Assembly: GCF_000935045.1 (NCBI RefSeq)
Contig: NZ_JYKS01000002.1
Coordinates: 1-35,681, forward strand
DNA: 35,681 nucleotides
Reading direction: 5' to 3'
Source: Pseudomonas sp. 10-1B
GTDB taxonomy: Bacteria; Pseudomonadota; Gammaproteobacteria; Pseudomonadales; Pseudomonadaceae
Position 1 is the first letter of the stretch. Each line of letters opens with the position of its first letter. The notes below the pieces were generated by a model that saw only the letters and a program-made list of their open reading frames with translations, had not been told where the DNA came from and did not search any database. The position numbers and the translations under genes are program-made. Below, in pieces: positions 27,515 to 35,667 of the stretch.

Positions 27515-28807
27515 ATGGACGTCACCGCAACCCTGAGCCTGGGCGATCCACTGGAACCTGCACGCAAGGCCACCGCCGAGATGCTGCAGACCCGCGAGCG
27601 CACCTACTCGCTGCCCCAGCCTTTCTACACCGACGAGCGTCTGTTCCAGATCGACATGCAGGAGATCTTCCACAAGGAGTGGCTGATCGCCGGCATGACC
27701 TGCGAGATCCCGGCCAAGGGCAACTACATCACCCTGCAGATCGGCAAGAACCCGATCATCGTGGTACGCGGTGCCGAAGGCAAGGTGCATGCCTTCCACA
27801 ACGTCTGCCGCCACCGCGGCTCGCGCCTGTGCGTCAGCGAAAAAGGCAAGGTCGCCAAGCTGGTATGCCCGTACCACCAGTGGACCTACGAACTGGACGG
27901 CCGCCTGCTGTTCGCCGGCACCGAGATGGGCGCCGACTTCGACATGAAGCAGTACGGCCTGAAGCCAGTGAACGTGAAGGTGGCCGGCGGCTACATCTTC
28001 ATCAGCCTGGCGCAGAACCCGCCTGCCATCGACGAGTTCCTGGCCACCCTGGACCACTACATGGAACCGTACGACATGGAGAACGCCAAGGTGGCGGTGC
28101 AGACCACCTTGATGGAAAAGGCCAACTGGAAGCTGGTGCTGGAAAACAACCGCGAGTGCTACCACTGCAACGGTTCGCACCCGGAGCTGCTGCAAACCCT
28201 GCTGGAGTGGGACGACACCAACGACCCGCGCGCCAGCCAGGAATTCAAGGACCACGTGGCCGCCTCCGCCGCCGCCTGGGAAGCCGAGAAGATCCCGTAC
28301 CTGCACAAGAGCCATGGCCTGCGTAACCGCATCGTGCGCATGCCGCTGCTCAAGGGCACCGTGTCGATGACCATGGACGGCAAGCAGGCCTGCCAGAAGC
28401 TGATGGGCCGCATCAAGAACCCGGACCTCGGCTCGATGCGCATCCTGCACCTGCCGCACTCGTGGAACCACTGCATGGGCGACCACATGATCGTGTTCAC
28501 CGTGTGGCCGATCAGCGCCCAGGAGACCATGGTCACCACCAAGTGGCTGGTGCACAAGGATGCCGTCGAAGGCGTGGATTACGACCCGGAGCGCATGCGC
28601 AAGGTGTGGGACGCGACCAACGATCAGGACCGCCGTCTGGCTGAAGAGAACCAGCGCGGGATCAACTCCACCGCTTACCAGCCTGGGCCGTACTCGAAGA
28701 CTTACGAGTTTGGCGTGGTCAACTTCATCGACTGGTACAGCCAGCGCGTGCTGGAGAACCTTGGGGCTGAGCCGGCGCCGTACCTGAAAGAAGTTCAAGC
28801 GCAATAA
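27515..28807 (+). CDS. gbcA: Glycine betaine monooxygenase, Rieske oxygenase subunit
   Basis: A 430-aa ring-hydroxylating-type oxygenase that demethylates glycine betaine to dimethylglycine and formaldehyde. The Rieske centre has Cys98, His100, Cys118 and His121 in NVCRHRGSRLC and LVCPYHQWTYELDG. The mononuclear iron has His217 and His222 in ENNRECYHCNGSHPEL, with the acidic ligand further on. The sequence after the Rieske domain is normal for the family, with no truncation. CGAGGAA is placed 7 nt before ATG 27515. A strong terminator follows the stop. Confidence 0.95.
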   Translation: MDVTATLSLGDPLEPARKATAEMLQTRERTYSLPQPFYTDERLFQIDMQEIFHKEWLIAGMTCEIPAKGNYITLQIGKNPIIVVRGAEGKVHAFHNVCRHRGSRLCVSEKGKVAKLVCPYHQWTYELDGRLLFAGTEMGADFDMKQYGLKPVNVKVAGGYIFISLAQNPPAIDEFLATLDHYMEPYDMENAKVAVQTTLMEKANWKLVLENNRECYHCNGSHPELLQTLLEWDDTNDPRASQEFKDHVAASAAAWEAEKIPYLHKSHGLRNRIVRMPLLKGTVSMTMDGKQACQKLMGRIKNPDLGSMRILHLPHSWNHCMGDHMIVFTVWPISAQETMVTTKWLVHKDAVEGVDYDPERMRKVWDATNDQDRRLAEENQRGINSTAYQPGPYSKTYEFGVVNFIDWYSQRVLENLGAEPAPYLKEVQAQ

Positions 28808-28819
28808 TTAAATGAAGCA

Positions 28820-28846
28820 CGCCTGTGGATGACCCACAGGCGTTTC
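28820..28846 (+). terminator. Intrinsic terminator of gbcA
   Basis: CGCCTGTGG (28820-28828) pairs with CCACAGGCG (28834-28842) over 9 bp with a 5-nt loop, followed by TTTCTC. It lies 12 nt after the gbcA stop and 4 nt before the RHS gene end on the other strand. Confidence 0.87.
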
Positions 28847-28849
28847 TCA

Positions 28850-29701
28850 TCAGCCGCTGCGGATACTCTTGTTTGAAATTGAAGTAGATGAAGAGCTCAC
28901 AGACGGATTTACCTGGGGGTCATTTACGCGTTCCTGAAAAGAGGTCATCTCACCCTCCGTCAATTCCAAGCTTATCGGTTCCCGCTTTTTGTGGAGCCAT
29001 GAGGTAAAAATTGCCTTCATATTCGCTTTGGCGTTTGACAAGACACGCGGCCCCGCGGCCTTAACAGCCAACCCTGCTTTGATTCCGAGTGATAGGGCCA
29101 CTACATCCGTTGCAAACGCTCCGACAAGGCCTGCTTGGGAAGCAAATTTGGTGTACTTAAGTCCAGTTGCTATAACATTTGTCAGCCCCCCACCAACCGC
29201 GAGCCCATTTGCAAATATCCCAGCCTTGGAAGTTGGTACCGGAAGGACCAGGGACAGGGCAGCGCCTGCTATGTTCAATACCAATACACCGCCGTTTTGC
29301 ACATGCCCAGCGACTGCAGCGACAACGGGTGATATCGGGGTTGAACGTGTAGTGGTGGGAAGCGCTGTTTTGAAGGATGTACGTACTGGGGCTGCACCCG
29401 ATGGATCACGACGGTTCACGGGATCACCAGCACAATACATATACGCATTCAGCCCGCCTTTACCGAACGGGCTTAATGAATCTGCACTATTAAAACGCAT
29501 GATTACCGTATTGAACTGCCGATAGCCGTTTCCCAGATGGTAGCAGCCCGTCAGGGCATCTTTCGGTTCACCACAGAACGCACTCGTAGGCCCGCCTTGA
29601 TCGGCAGCCAGCCCGTATGCCGTATAGGCTCTGAAGCCATGGGCCGAATCATTGATCACCGAATGCTGCCGGTCGGTTGCAAGTAACCTCAAATGTTCCA
29701 T
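28850..29701 (-). CDS. Solo RHS-core protein with hydrophobic tail
   Basis: A 283-aa protein. The N-terminus keeps LLATDRQHSVI, related to the RHS N-terminal fragment at 11990, and the core includes YTAYG, LGNGYRQFNTVIMRF and SPFG-x18-DPSG at about 84-110, with the first Asp of the autoprotease signature as Ser. The tail (about 111-283) has Gly/Ala-rich hydrophobic stretches, for example VLVLNIAGAALSLVLPV and VGAFATDVVALSLGIKAGLA, which look like membrane-inserting helices, then a basic Ser-rich end. GAGG is just upstream of ATG 29701. No partner gene with an evident immunity role follows. Confidence 0.8.
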   Translation of the reverse strand: MEHLRLLATDRQHSVINDSAHGFRAYTAYGLAADQGGPTSAFCGEPKDALTGCYHLGNGYRQFNTVIMRFNSADSLSPFGKGGLNAYMYCAGDPVNRRDPSGAAPVRTSFKTALPTTTRSTPISPVVAAVAGHVQNGGVLVLNIAGAALSLVLPVPTSKAGIFANGLAVGGGLTNVIATGLKYTKFASQAGLVGAFATDVVALSLGIKAGLAVKAAGPRVLSNAKANMKAIFTSWLHKKREPISLELTEGEMTSFQERVNDPQVNPSVSSSSTSISNKSIRSG

Positions 29702-29758
29702 GGTGGACCTCGTAAATAACAGGTGAATCCACGACTGATTAGTTGCCTGTTTGAGCCT

Positions 29759-29956
29759 CTATGTCGGAAGGCACGCGAGGCAGGCCTCTGATGGCGTCGC
29801 GCATGCACGTCTAAACACCACACCCGCGTGCTGCCACTCGTGCCGGGCATTCAGGTTGGACGGCGCGGCAAAATGAACAAGGCCGATGGCCATCGAGGCG
29901 GTGTAGGCTCCCCCACAGCTTTGACCTCGTGTGGTAAGGGTAAGGGCGAGGCTCAA
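29759..29956 (-). CDS. Small open frame between motif and RHS gene, status uncertain
   Basis: A 65-codon frame starting at a TTG right after the RHS-upstream motif, encoding SCGGAYTASMAIGLVHFAAP and ending EACLACLPT. It has no known family that I can assign and no clear ribosome site. It could be a degenerate repeat remnant or an untranslated leader of the RHS gene. The 427-bp interval 29702-30128 otherwise holds the motif and dyad A. Confidence 0.25.
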   Translation of the reverse strand: MSLALTLTTRGQSCGGAYTASMAIGLVHFAAPSNLNARHEWQHAGVVFRRACATPSEACLACLPT

Positions 29957-29975
29957 GTTTGCGTACTGGCAAAAA
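29957..29975 (-). promoter_or_regulatory. RHS-upstream CCAGTA motif, copy 4
   Basis: On the minus strand reads TTTTTGCCAGTACGCAAAC, preceded by CACCTGATA as in copy 1. It lies 81 bp from dyad A and 256 bp from ATG 29701. Confidence 0.55.
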
Positions 29976-30055
29976 TATCAGGTGACGCATTGATCATAAT
30001 TTGAACAAACTGATCAGCACCCTATGAAACATGGCCTGCAGCGGAGTTCTTACAC

Positions 30056-30090
30056 TTTTCCACAAAGACATGAACAGAGATTGTGAGCAA
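30056..30090. repeat. 35-bp DnaA-box-like dyad, copy A
   Basis: TTTTCCACA at the left end and TGTGAGCAA at the right end, with AACAG at offset 17. Copy A has the most degenerate ends of the four. Confidence 0.5.
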
Positions 30091-30128
30091 GCGATGCGCT
30101 CGGCGAAAAGGGCTGCAACGCAGCCAAT

Positions 30129-30902
30129 TCACCTCGAATGTCGTCGTTGTCTAACCCCCATCGTACCGCTCTGAAAAGCCCATGAATCCGCGGTCCCCTT
30201 GATGGGACTAGCTCGTTTGACTTCCCGAGCAGGACGCCGGATTACAGATCGCCGCACCGGCAAACCACGTGGGGTCGCTACGCTTTCCAGAGCAACCTCC
30301 GGAGCAATCGCAACCGGAATTCCCCCTGCCAACAAATCGAAATTTTTTCTGGCCTGCCTTAAAGGACTTGTTCCTGGGCCAAACACAGCGTTGATAGCGC
30401 GTGCGCCGGTAGCCGTCAGACTTATCACCGTCCCGGCGTTCGCCCCAAAAATTGCACTCTCCACTCCTGCGAATTGCGCCGCAGCGCTTCCCAAGCTCAA
30501 GAGTGAGCCGAATGTACTCGTTCGCGCAGCGTTAAGCCCCAGACGATCGGTAGGTGAAGGCCCCAGGAAGTTGTACCCCAAGGTCAGTGCATTCGATGTC
30601 ATCCCCAAGCCTCGTAAAATCTGGGCTGCCGTTTCGAAAGCCTGGCCTGTCGGATCGTGCCGGTTGACTGGATCACCACCGCAGTATGCATAGACATTGA
30701 TGCCCCCTCGGCCAAATGGGCTGAGGCTATCAGGGCTCAGAAATCGCATCAGAGTTACGCTGTAGGAACGATGACCGTTGCCCAACGGGTAATTGCCAGT
30801 CACTGGGTCCCGATACTGTCCACAAAAAGCCAGCCCAGAAGCGAGGTCTGCGTTAATGATTCCGTAAGGCGTATAAGCACGCGGGCCGAAGAATGTTGCC
30901 AT
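30129..30902 (-). CDS. Solo RHS-core protein with Ala/Gly-rich tail
   Basis: A 257-aa protein whose core begins at once: YTPYG, CGQYRDPVTGNYPLGNGHRS, LMRFLSPDS and SPFG-x18-DPTG, with the first Asp as Ser. It lacks even the short LLATD N-terminus of its neighbour. The tail (about 92-257) has an Ala/Gly/Ser-rich helix region (LLSLGSAAAQFAGVESAIFG), a mildly hydrophobic VISLTATGARAINAVFG and a strongly basic end (RRSVIRRPAREVKR). ATG 30902 is preceded by GGATAAC. Together with the RHS gene at 28850 it looks like a duplicated unit. Confidence 0.78.
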   Translation of the reverse strand: MATFFGPRAYTPYGIINADLASGLAFCGQYRDPVTGNYPLGNGHRSYSVTLMRFLSPDSLSPFGRGGINVYAYCGGDPVNRHDPTGQAFETAAQILRGLGMTSNALTLGYNFLGPSPTDRLGLNAARTSTFGSLLSLGSAAAQFAGVESAIFGANAGTVISLTATGARAINAVFGPGTSPLRQARKNFDLLAGGIPVAIAPEVALESVATPRGLPVRRSVIRRPAREVKRASPIKGTADSWAFQSGTMGVRQRRHSR

Positions 30903-30953
30903 GAGTTATCCACAAATACCAAGAGTTGCGGACACGGTAATGGTTGGTTGGAA

Positions 30954-30972
30954 TCTTGCGTACTGGCAAAAC
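30954..30972 (-). promoter_or_regulatory. RHS-upstream CCAGTA motif, copy 5
   Basis: On the minus strand reads GTTTTGCCAGTACGCAAGA, 52 bp before the RHS start at 30902 and 82 bp from dyad B. The spacing to the dyad matches copy 4 to within 1 bp. Confidence 0.55.
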
Positions 30973-31053
30973 TGTCAGTCAGGCCACTGATCATTATTTG
31001 ATCACAATCATCAAGGCTGCGTGTTTACTGGGCTACAGCGGACTTCCTACATC

Positions 31054-31088
31054 TTGTCCACAGAAACACCAACAGAGTTTGTGAACAA
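31054..31088. repeat. 35-bp DnaA-box-like dyad, copy B
   Basis: TTGTCCACA at the left end, TGTGAACAA at the right end, AACAG at offset 17. About 60 bp to its left an ATTATTTGA segment matches ones before copies A and C. Confidence 0.55.
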
Positions 31089-31237
31089 CAGGCCAACGCT
31101 CCCTCTATTCACCTGTGGATAAGCAGTTCAACATCCTGATTCGTATGGATCAGCAAGGTTACAGATCAATTTGATTATTTTTTAAACAAAAGCTTGTAGA
31201 CCTTGAATTACAAGGCTCACAGCCGCTACCAAACAGA

Positions 31238-31272
31238 TTATCCACAGAGCGGCTAACAGCGATTGTGGGTAA
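31238..31272. repeat. 35-bp DnaA-box-like dyad, copy C
   Basis: Exact TTATCCACA on the left and TGTGGGTAA on the right, AACAG at offset 17; the best-preserved copy. Confidence 0.6.
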
Positions 31273-31386
31273 AACCTGGCAGGGGCATGCGTCTGCATCC
31301 ACCTCGAGCCGAATAAAGACTGGTCGTTTTTTGCGCAAAAGCTTGTAGGGCCCGCCACACGTGGCGTCTAGACATGCGCCAACACT

Positions 31387-31421
31387 TTATCCACACCTTG
31401 GCGAACAGATTCGGTGGGCAA
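31387..31421. repeat. 35-bp DnaA-box-like dyad, copy D
   Basis: Exact TTATCCACA on the left, GGTGGGCAA on the right, AACAG at offset 17. Confidence 0.55.
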
Positions 31422-31497
31422 ATGTGGTTCGCGGGAAAGCCGGTTCCTACTAGATCAACCTACCCTGTGGGAGCAACTGTCTTGTATTGCCTGGACT

Positions 31498-31678
31498 GGC
31501 CTCATCGCCGGCAAGCCAGCTCCCACAGGTACTGCACAAGGCTTGAAGGCTGATGCGGTCGAGGTGGGAGCGGCCTTGTGTCGCGATGGGCCGCAGCGCG
31601 GCGCCAGGCTCTCAATTCTGTCTCAAGATTGCCGGGGCTGCTGCGCAGCCCTTTCGCGACACAAGGCCGCTCCCACAA
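31498..31678. repeat. Composite REP cluster
   Basis: A CCGGCAAGCC-class REP without its own partner is followed by an inverted pair of the GGGAGCGGCCTTGTGTCGCG class with GGGCCGCAGCGCGGCGCC between. It lies just after etfB and may end the dgcB-etfA-etfB transcript. Confidence 0.87.
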
Positions 31679-31701
31679 AGTGGACCTGCAAGCGTCAAGC
31701 C

Positions 31702-32472
31702 TCAGCGGAGGACACCCTCCTCCACCAATAGCTTGAGGATCGCCTCGGCGCCTTCCTGTGGCGAAACGTCCTTCAGCACCTTGCCGCCACCACCGCTGGC
31801 CTTGGCCGTGGCGGCCTTCATACGGTCGGCACCGCTCTTGGCCTTGATAACCTTCAAGCGCTTGGGCCGTGGGCGGGCCGGTTGCAACTCGGCTTCGGCC
31901 AGCAGTTCGTCATCGACGATGGCTACGTTACGTGCCGCCAATACGCCTCGGCGTGCCGGCCCAAAGGCACTCTGGCGCGGCTTGGGCGCAGCGTTATCCA
32001 CAGTCGCCAGCAACGGCAAGCGCACCTTCAGCCGGCGCCGCTGACCACGCGGCAGCGCCTGCAGCACCTGGGCGGTGCCGTTGTCGATCGACTCCACCTC
32101 GGCCAGCCCCACCACCAGCGGCCAACCGAGCTTCTCGGCCAGCAGGAACGGCAGCATGCCCGAGCCTTCGCCAGTCTCGGCCTGGCTACCGGTCAGCACC
32201 AGTTGCGCCCCGGCATCGCGCAGGTAATCCCCCAGCACGCCCAGCACATCGGCGCCGGCCGGCTGCTCCAGCACGTCCAGGTGGTCCAGGCCCATGCCCA
32301 GGTAGGCGCGCAGCGCTTCTTCCTGCGGGTCGCCGGCATGCACCACCTGCAAGTTATCCCCAGCCAGCTGCAAACCCAGTTCCACGGCGCGGGCATCCTG
32401 CTCGGCGCGGCGGGCGCGACCGGAGCTGGGGTGGGCACCAATGGAAACCAGGCTGATCACTTTCGTACTCAT
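31702..32472 (-). CDS. etfB: Electron transfer flavoprotein beta subunit (dimethylglycine pathway)
   Basis: A 256-aa ETF beta subunit that forms a heterodimer with EtfA to carry electrons from dimethylglycine/sarcosine-type dehydrogenases toward the membrane. Recognisable parts are LTGSQAETGEGSGMLPFLLA near 92-111 and the RRLKVRLPLLATVDNAAPKPR segment, corresponding to the conserved beta-subunit region. The family length is about 250. It is 10 nt after the etfA stop and last in the dgcB-etfA-etfB transcription order. It is divergent from the housekeeping ETF, so a dedicated partner is inferred. Confidence 0.88.
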   Translation of the reverse strand: MSTKVISLVSIGAHPSSGRARRAEQDARAVELGLQLAGDNLQVVHAGDPQEEALRAYLGMGLDHLDVLEQPAGADVLGVLGDYLRDAGAQLVLTGSQAETGEGSGMLPFLLAEKLGWPLVVGLAEVESIDNGTAQVLQALPRGQRRRLKVRLPLLATVDNAAPKPRQSAFGPARRGVLAARNVAIVDDELLAEAELQPARPRPKRLKVIKAKSGADRMKAATAKASGGGGKVLKDVSPQEGAEAILKLLVEEGVLR

Positions 32473-32482
32473 GCTCGTGCCC

Positions 32483-33715
32483 TTATGCCGCGTCGCGCTG
32501 GCCGCCGCTGCGGTAGTTGTCCACAGCCTCGATCAGTGCCTGGAGAATCGCCGAACTGTCGCCAATCACCGACAGGTCGGCCCGTTTGATCATGTCGCAG
32601 CCCGGGTCCATGTTGATCGCCACCACCTTGTCGCAGGCGCCGATGCCCTGCAGGTGCTGGATCGCGCCGGAGATACCCACAGCCACGTAGACCCGTGCGG
32701 TAACCCAGGTACCGGTGGCACCCACCTGGCGGTTGCGCGGCATGAAGCCATCGTCCACCGCCACCCGCGAGGCGCCTTCGGTGGCACCGAGGGCCGCAGT
32801 GGCCTTGTGGTACAAGTCCCAGTCCTTGACCCCGTTGCCACCCGATACGATGAACTCGGCCTCGGCCATGGCAATGGTGGCCGGGTCGACGGCCACCGAG
32901 CCGAGATCTTCGATACGCGACAGGCTACGCGCCACGCTTGTGGACAACTCCACCGGCAACGCTTCGTGACGGGTTTCGCTGACCGGCTCGGCGCACTCGG
33001 CCGCCGCCAGGATCAGCCGTGGCACGGCGCGCTGCAGGTCTTGCTGGCCGGCACCGGCGCGGCCGATGCACTGGCCGTCCTTGACCTGCCAAACCCGGGT
33101 CGCCGGGCGCTCGCCCAGCGCTGCGCCCAGGCGCCGACCCAGTTCGCCGCCACCGCTGCGGCTGTCGGGCAGCAGCCAATGCCGTGGGGCGAATTGGTTA
33201 TCCACAGCGCGCAGGCCCTGCACCAGTTGCTCCGGTGCATAACCTTCGAACGCCTCGCCCTCGATGACCAGCAGGCGGTCGACACCGGCTGTGGAAAAGT
33301 TGCTTTCCTTGTGCTCGCCGAACACCACCACCAGCACGGCCCCGTCGCTGCCGGCCAGGCCGTGGGCCAGGCCGAGCAGGTCGCGGTCGTGACTGCTGAG
33401 GCGGCCACCGACCATGTCCGGCACCACGGCAATGTAGAACGCTGGCTCCGGCACCTGGTGCAGCGGCAACTTGACCTCGGCCGCCGCCGTGCGCCGCCCG
33501 CCCATCGCGGTGCCCTGCTGGGCGCCGCTGCGGTCGATGCGCTTGATACCGGCCGGGCCGATGAAGCCTGCGGCGATCGCATGCGGGTTCTTGCGGATGA
33601 CGCCATTGGGCCCCATCCAGCTGGTCTGTTGCGTCTGCATCGCTGCATGCAGCGGGTGCAGGCGGTTACGGGCGATCCACTCGGCGCGTGGGTCGCGGCG
33701 GATAATGTCGCTCAT
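32483..33715 (-). CDS. etfA: Electron transfer flavoprotein alpha subunit with N-terminal extension
   Basis: A 410-aa FAD-binding ETF alpha subunit. The C-terminal FAD domain has VSGGNGVKDWDLYH, ASRVAVDDGFMP, QVGATGTWVTARVYVAVGIS and GAIQHLQGIG, ending with AINMDP and ADLSVIGD. An N-terminal extension of about 95 residues, rich in Arg and Gln (TQQTSWMGPNGVIRKNPHA), precedes the usual start near VVPDMVGG; ordinary alpha subunits are about 310 aa. It starts on the last base of the dgcB stop (TGATG), so the two genes are coupled. Extension function is unknown. Confidence 0.9.
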   Translation of the reverse strand: MSDIIRRDPRAEWIARNRLHPLHAAMQTQQTSWMGPNGVIRKNPHAIAAGFIGPAGIKRIDRSGAQQGTAMGGRRTAAAEVKLPLHQVPEPAFYIAVVPDMVGGRLSSHDRDLLGLAHGLAGSDGAVLVVVFGEHKESNFSTAGVDRLLVIEGEAFEGYAPEQLVQGLRAVDNQFAPRHWLLPDSRSGGGELGRRLGAALGERPATRVWQVKDGQCIGRAGAGQQDLQRAVPRLILAAAECAEPVSETRHEALPVELSTSVARSLSRIEDLGSVAVDPATIAMAEAEFIVSGGNGVKDWDLYHKATAALGATEGASRVAVDDGFMPRNRQVGATGTWVTARVYVAVGISGAIQHLQGIGACDKVVAINMDPGCDMIKRADLSVIGDSSAILQALIEAVDNYRSGGQRDAA

Positions 33716-35667
33716 CAGTGCACCTCCGCGGGTTCACGTTTGGCCGCTTGCGGCTTGGCGGCAGCAGGCGCGTCTTCTTCGATCAGTACGTCGGCCACCA
33801 GCTCGGCCAGGTCCTTGATCTGCGGGCGCGGTTCGACCACACCTTCGAGCATGGCGGTACATTGTGGGCAGCCCACCGCCACCAGTTCGGCCTCGGTCTC
33901 GCGAATGTCGTCCATGCGCATGTCGGGGATACGCTGCTTGCCCGGGATGTCGGTGATCGGGGCACCGCCGCCGCCGCCACAGCAACGGGAACGGAAGCCT
34001 GAACGCTGCATCTCGCGCACTTCGATCCCCAGCGCCTTGAGCACCGCGCGCGGGGCTTCGTACTCGCCGTTGTAGCGGCCCAGGTAGCAAGGGTCGTGAT
34101 AGGTGACGCTACCGCCCTTGTGCTGACCGAGATTCAGCTTGTTGGCCGCGATAAGTTCGGCGATGTAGGTGCTGTGATGCTGCACCTGGTAGTCGCCGCC
34201 CAGGGCACCATACTCGTTCTTCAGCACATGGAAGCTGTGCGGGTCGCAAGTGACGATGCGCTGGAACTTGTACTTGGCCAGAGTCTGGATGTTGCGCTTG
34301 GCCAATTGCTGGAAGGTCGCTTCATCACCCAGGCGGCGCGCCACGTCGCCGCTGTCGCGCTCTTCCAGGCCAAGCACGGCAAAGTCCACGCCCGAGGCCT
34401 TGAGCACTTTGACGAACGAACGCAGGGTGCGCTGGTTGCGCATGTCGAAGGCACCGTCACCGACCCAGAACAGCACCTCGGTGGTATTCACCTCCGACAG
34501 CAGTTGCAGGTTGAGGTCGGCAGCCCAGTTCATGCGCCCGCCGGGGGCGAAGCCGCCGGGGTTGTCGGTGGCGATCAGGTTGTCCAGCACCTCGGCGCCC
34601 TTGTTCGGGGTGGCGCCCTTTTCCAGGGTGAGGTGGCGGCGCATGTCGACGATGGCATCGACATGCTCGATCATCATCGGGCATTCCTCGACGCAGGCCC
34701 GGCAGGTGGTGCACGACCACAGTGTTTCGGCATCGACCAGGCCATTGACGATCGGCTGGTGCGGGTGGCCGCCGTGTTCGCCGATCGGCTTGCCAGGGTA
34801 CGGGCTGCCGGCGAACTGGGCGTCGGTGCCACCGGCCAGGCCGATGACCATGTCCTGGATGAGCTTTTTCGGGTTCAGCGGCTGGCCGGCGGCAAAGGCC
34901 GGGCACATGGCTTCGCATTTACCGCACTGCACGCAGGCATCGAAACCGAGCAGCTGGTTCCAGGTGAAGTCCACCGGTTTTTCCACGCCCAGCGGCGCGT
35001 TCGGGTCTTCCAGGTCCAACGGCTTGAGGCCAGTGGAGCGGCCGCCACCGAAGCGCTCGGCGCGGCGGTGCCAGGCCAGGTGCAGGGCACCGGCGAAGGC
35101 GTGCTTCATAGGCCCGCCCCAGGTCATGCCGAAGAACAGCTCCGACACGCCCCACAGCACGCCCAGGCCAAGCACGGCGACCATCACCCAGCCACCAGTG
35201 TTGGCCGGGAGGATACCGGCAACCGGCAAGGTGGCGATGAAGAAGCTCGCGGCGAACGCCAGCAGGCTCTTCGGCAGGCGCATCCATGGCCCCTTGGACA
35301 GGCGCGAAGGTGGGTTGAGGCGGCGTTTGAAGACGAAGATGGCGCCACTGAACATGATCACGGTGGCCACCAGCAGTGCGTAGCCGAGGATCTTGTTCTG
35401 CAGGCCGAAGCCGTGCACCAGGATGGCCAAAACAGCCGACAGCACGAAACCGCCGGCGGTGGCCACGTGGGTCTTGGACATGTACTTGTCGCGCTCGACC
35501 ACATGGTGCAGGTCCACCAGGTAACGGCGCGGCATGGCCAGCAGGCCGCCGATCAGGTTGACCTTGGATGGCCGGCCACGCCGCCACATGCGCACCCGGC
35601 GCAGGGCGCCGAGCACTGCCAGGCCAAGGGCAGCGAACAGCAGGATGGGTAGAAGGGTGTTCAACAT
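33715..35667 (-). CDS. dgcB: Membrane iron-sulfur protein DgcB of dimethylglycine catabolism
   Basis: A 650-aa protein with several N-terminal membrane helices (about 4-20, 72-95, 100-120, 137-175), two 4Fe-4S ferredoxin motifs, CVQCGKCEAMCP and CTTCRACVEECP (about 250-335), and C-terminal cysteine-rich CCG domains with CGGGGGAP and CPQCTAM, related to heterodisulfide reductase subunits. It is required, with DgcA, for growth on dimethylglycine in P. aeruginosa, and likely passes electrons to the quinone pool with EtfAB. GGGAG lies just before ATG 35667, so the gene is complete; dgcA is expected beyond the window. Confidence 0.9.
   Translation of the reverse strand: MLNTLLPILLFAALGLAVLGALRRVRMWRRGRPSKVNLIGGLLAMPRRYLVDLHHVVERDKYMSKTHVATAGGFVLSAVLAILVHGFGLQNKILGYALLVATVIMFSGAIFVFKRRLNPPSRLSKGPWMRLPKSLLAFAASFFIATLPVAGILPANTGGWVMVAVLGLGVLWGVSELFFGMTWGGPMKHAFAGALHLAWHRRAERFGGGRSTGLKPLDLEDPNAPLGVEKPVDFTWNQLLGFDACVQCGKCEAMCPAFAAGQPLNPKKLIQDMVIGLAGGTDAQFAGSPYPGKPIGEHGGHPHQPIVNGLVDAETLWSCTTCRACVEECPMMIEHVDAIVDMRRHLTLEKGATPNKGAEVLDNLIATDNPGGFAPGGRMNWAADLNLQLLSEVNTTEVLFWVGDGAFDMRNQRTLRSFVKVLKASGVDFAVLGLEERDSGDVARRLGDEATFQQLAKRNIQTLAKYKFQRIVTCDPHSFHVLKNEYGALGGDYQVQHHSTYIAELIAANKLNLGQHKGGSVTYHDPCYLGRYNGEYEAPRAVLKALGIEVREMQRSGFRSRCCGGGGGAPITDIPGKQRIPDMRMDDIRETEAELVAVGCPQCTAMLEGVVEPRPQIKDLAELVADVLIEEDAPAAAKPQAAKREPAEVH

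Larger units (their letters stand above)
31174..31421. repeat. 149-bp tandem repeat carrying dyads C and D
   Basis: CAAAAGCTTGTAG occurs at 31187 and 31336, and TTATCCACA at 31238 and 31387; both offsets are 149. Each unit is T-rich (TTTTTT), then CAAAAGCTTGTAG, then a 35-bp dyad (C 31238-31272; D 31387-31421). The units are otherwise diverged. The first is AT-rich over 31165-31215. No gene is supported anywhere in 30903-31701; the rest holds one more inverted TTATCCACA (31114-31122) and REPs. Confidence 0.6.

Noticed and set aside
27314..28804. Minus-strand open frame opposite gbcA
   Set aside because: Covers the Rieske gene in antisense and would overlap the gbcA promoter region; no supporting motif.
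30903..31490. Chromosomal or plasmid replication origin
   Set aside because: DnaA-like boxes and AT-rich DNA are present, but no dnaA, rpmH, parAB or rep gene is nearby and the repeats track with RHS upstream modules. Kept only as a dyad-repeat finding.
33190..33205. TTATCCACA inside etfA, and others near 31997
   Set aside because: These lie in coding sequence with no dyad partner at the 35-bp spacing, so they were not counted with the repeat family.
32441..34075. Plus-strand open frame opposite etfA and dgcB
   Set aside because: Shadow of two confirmed genes on the minus strand.
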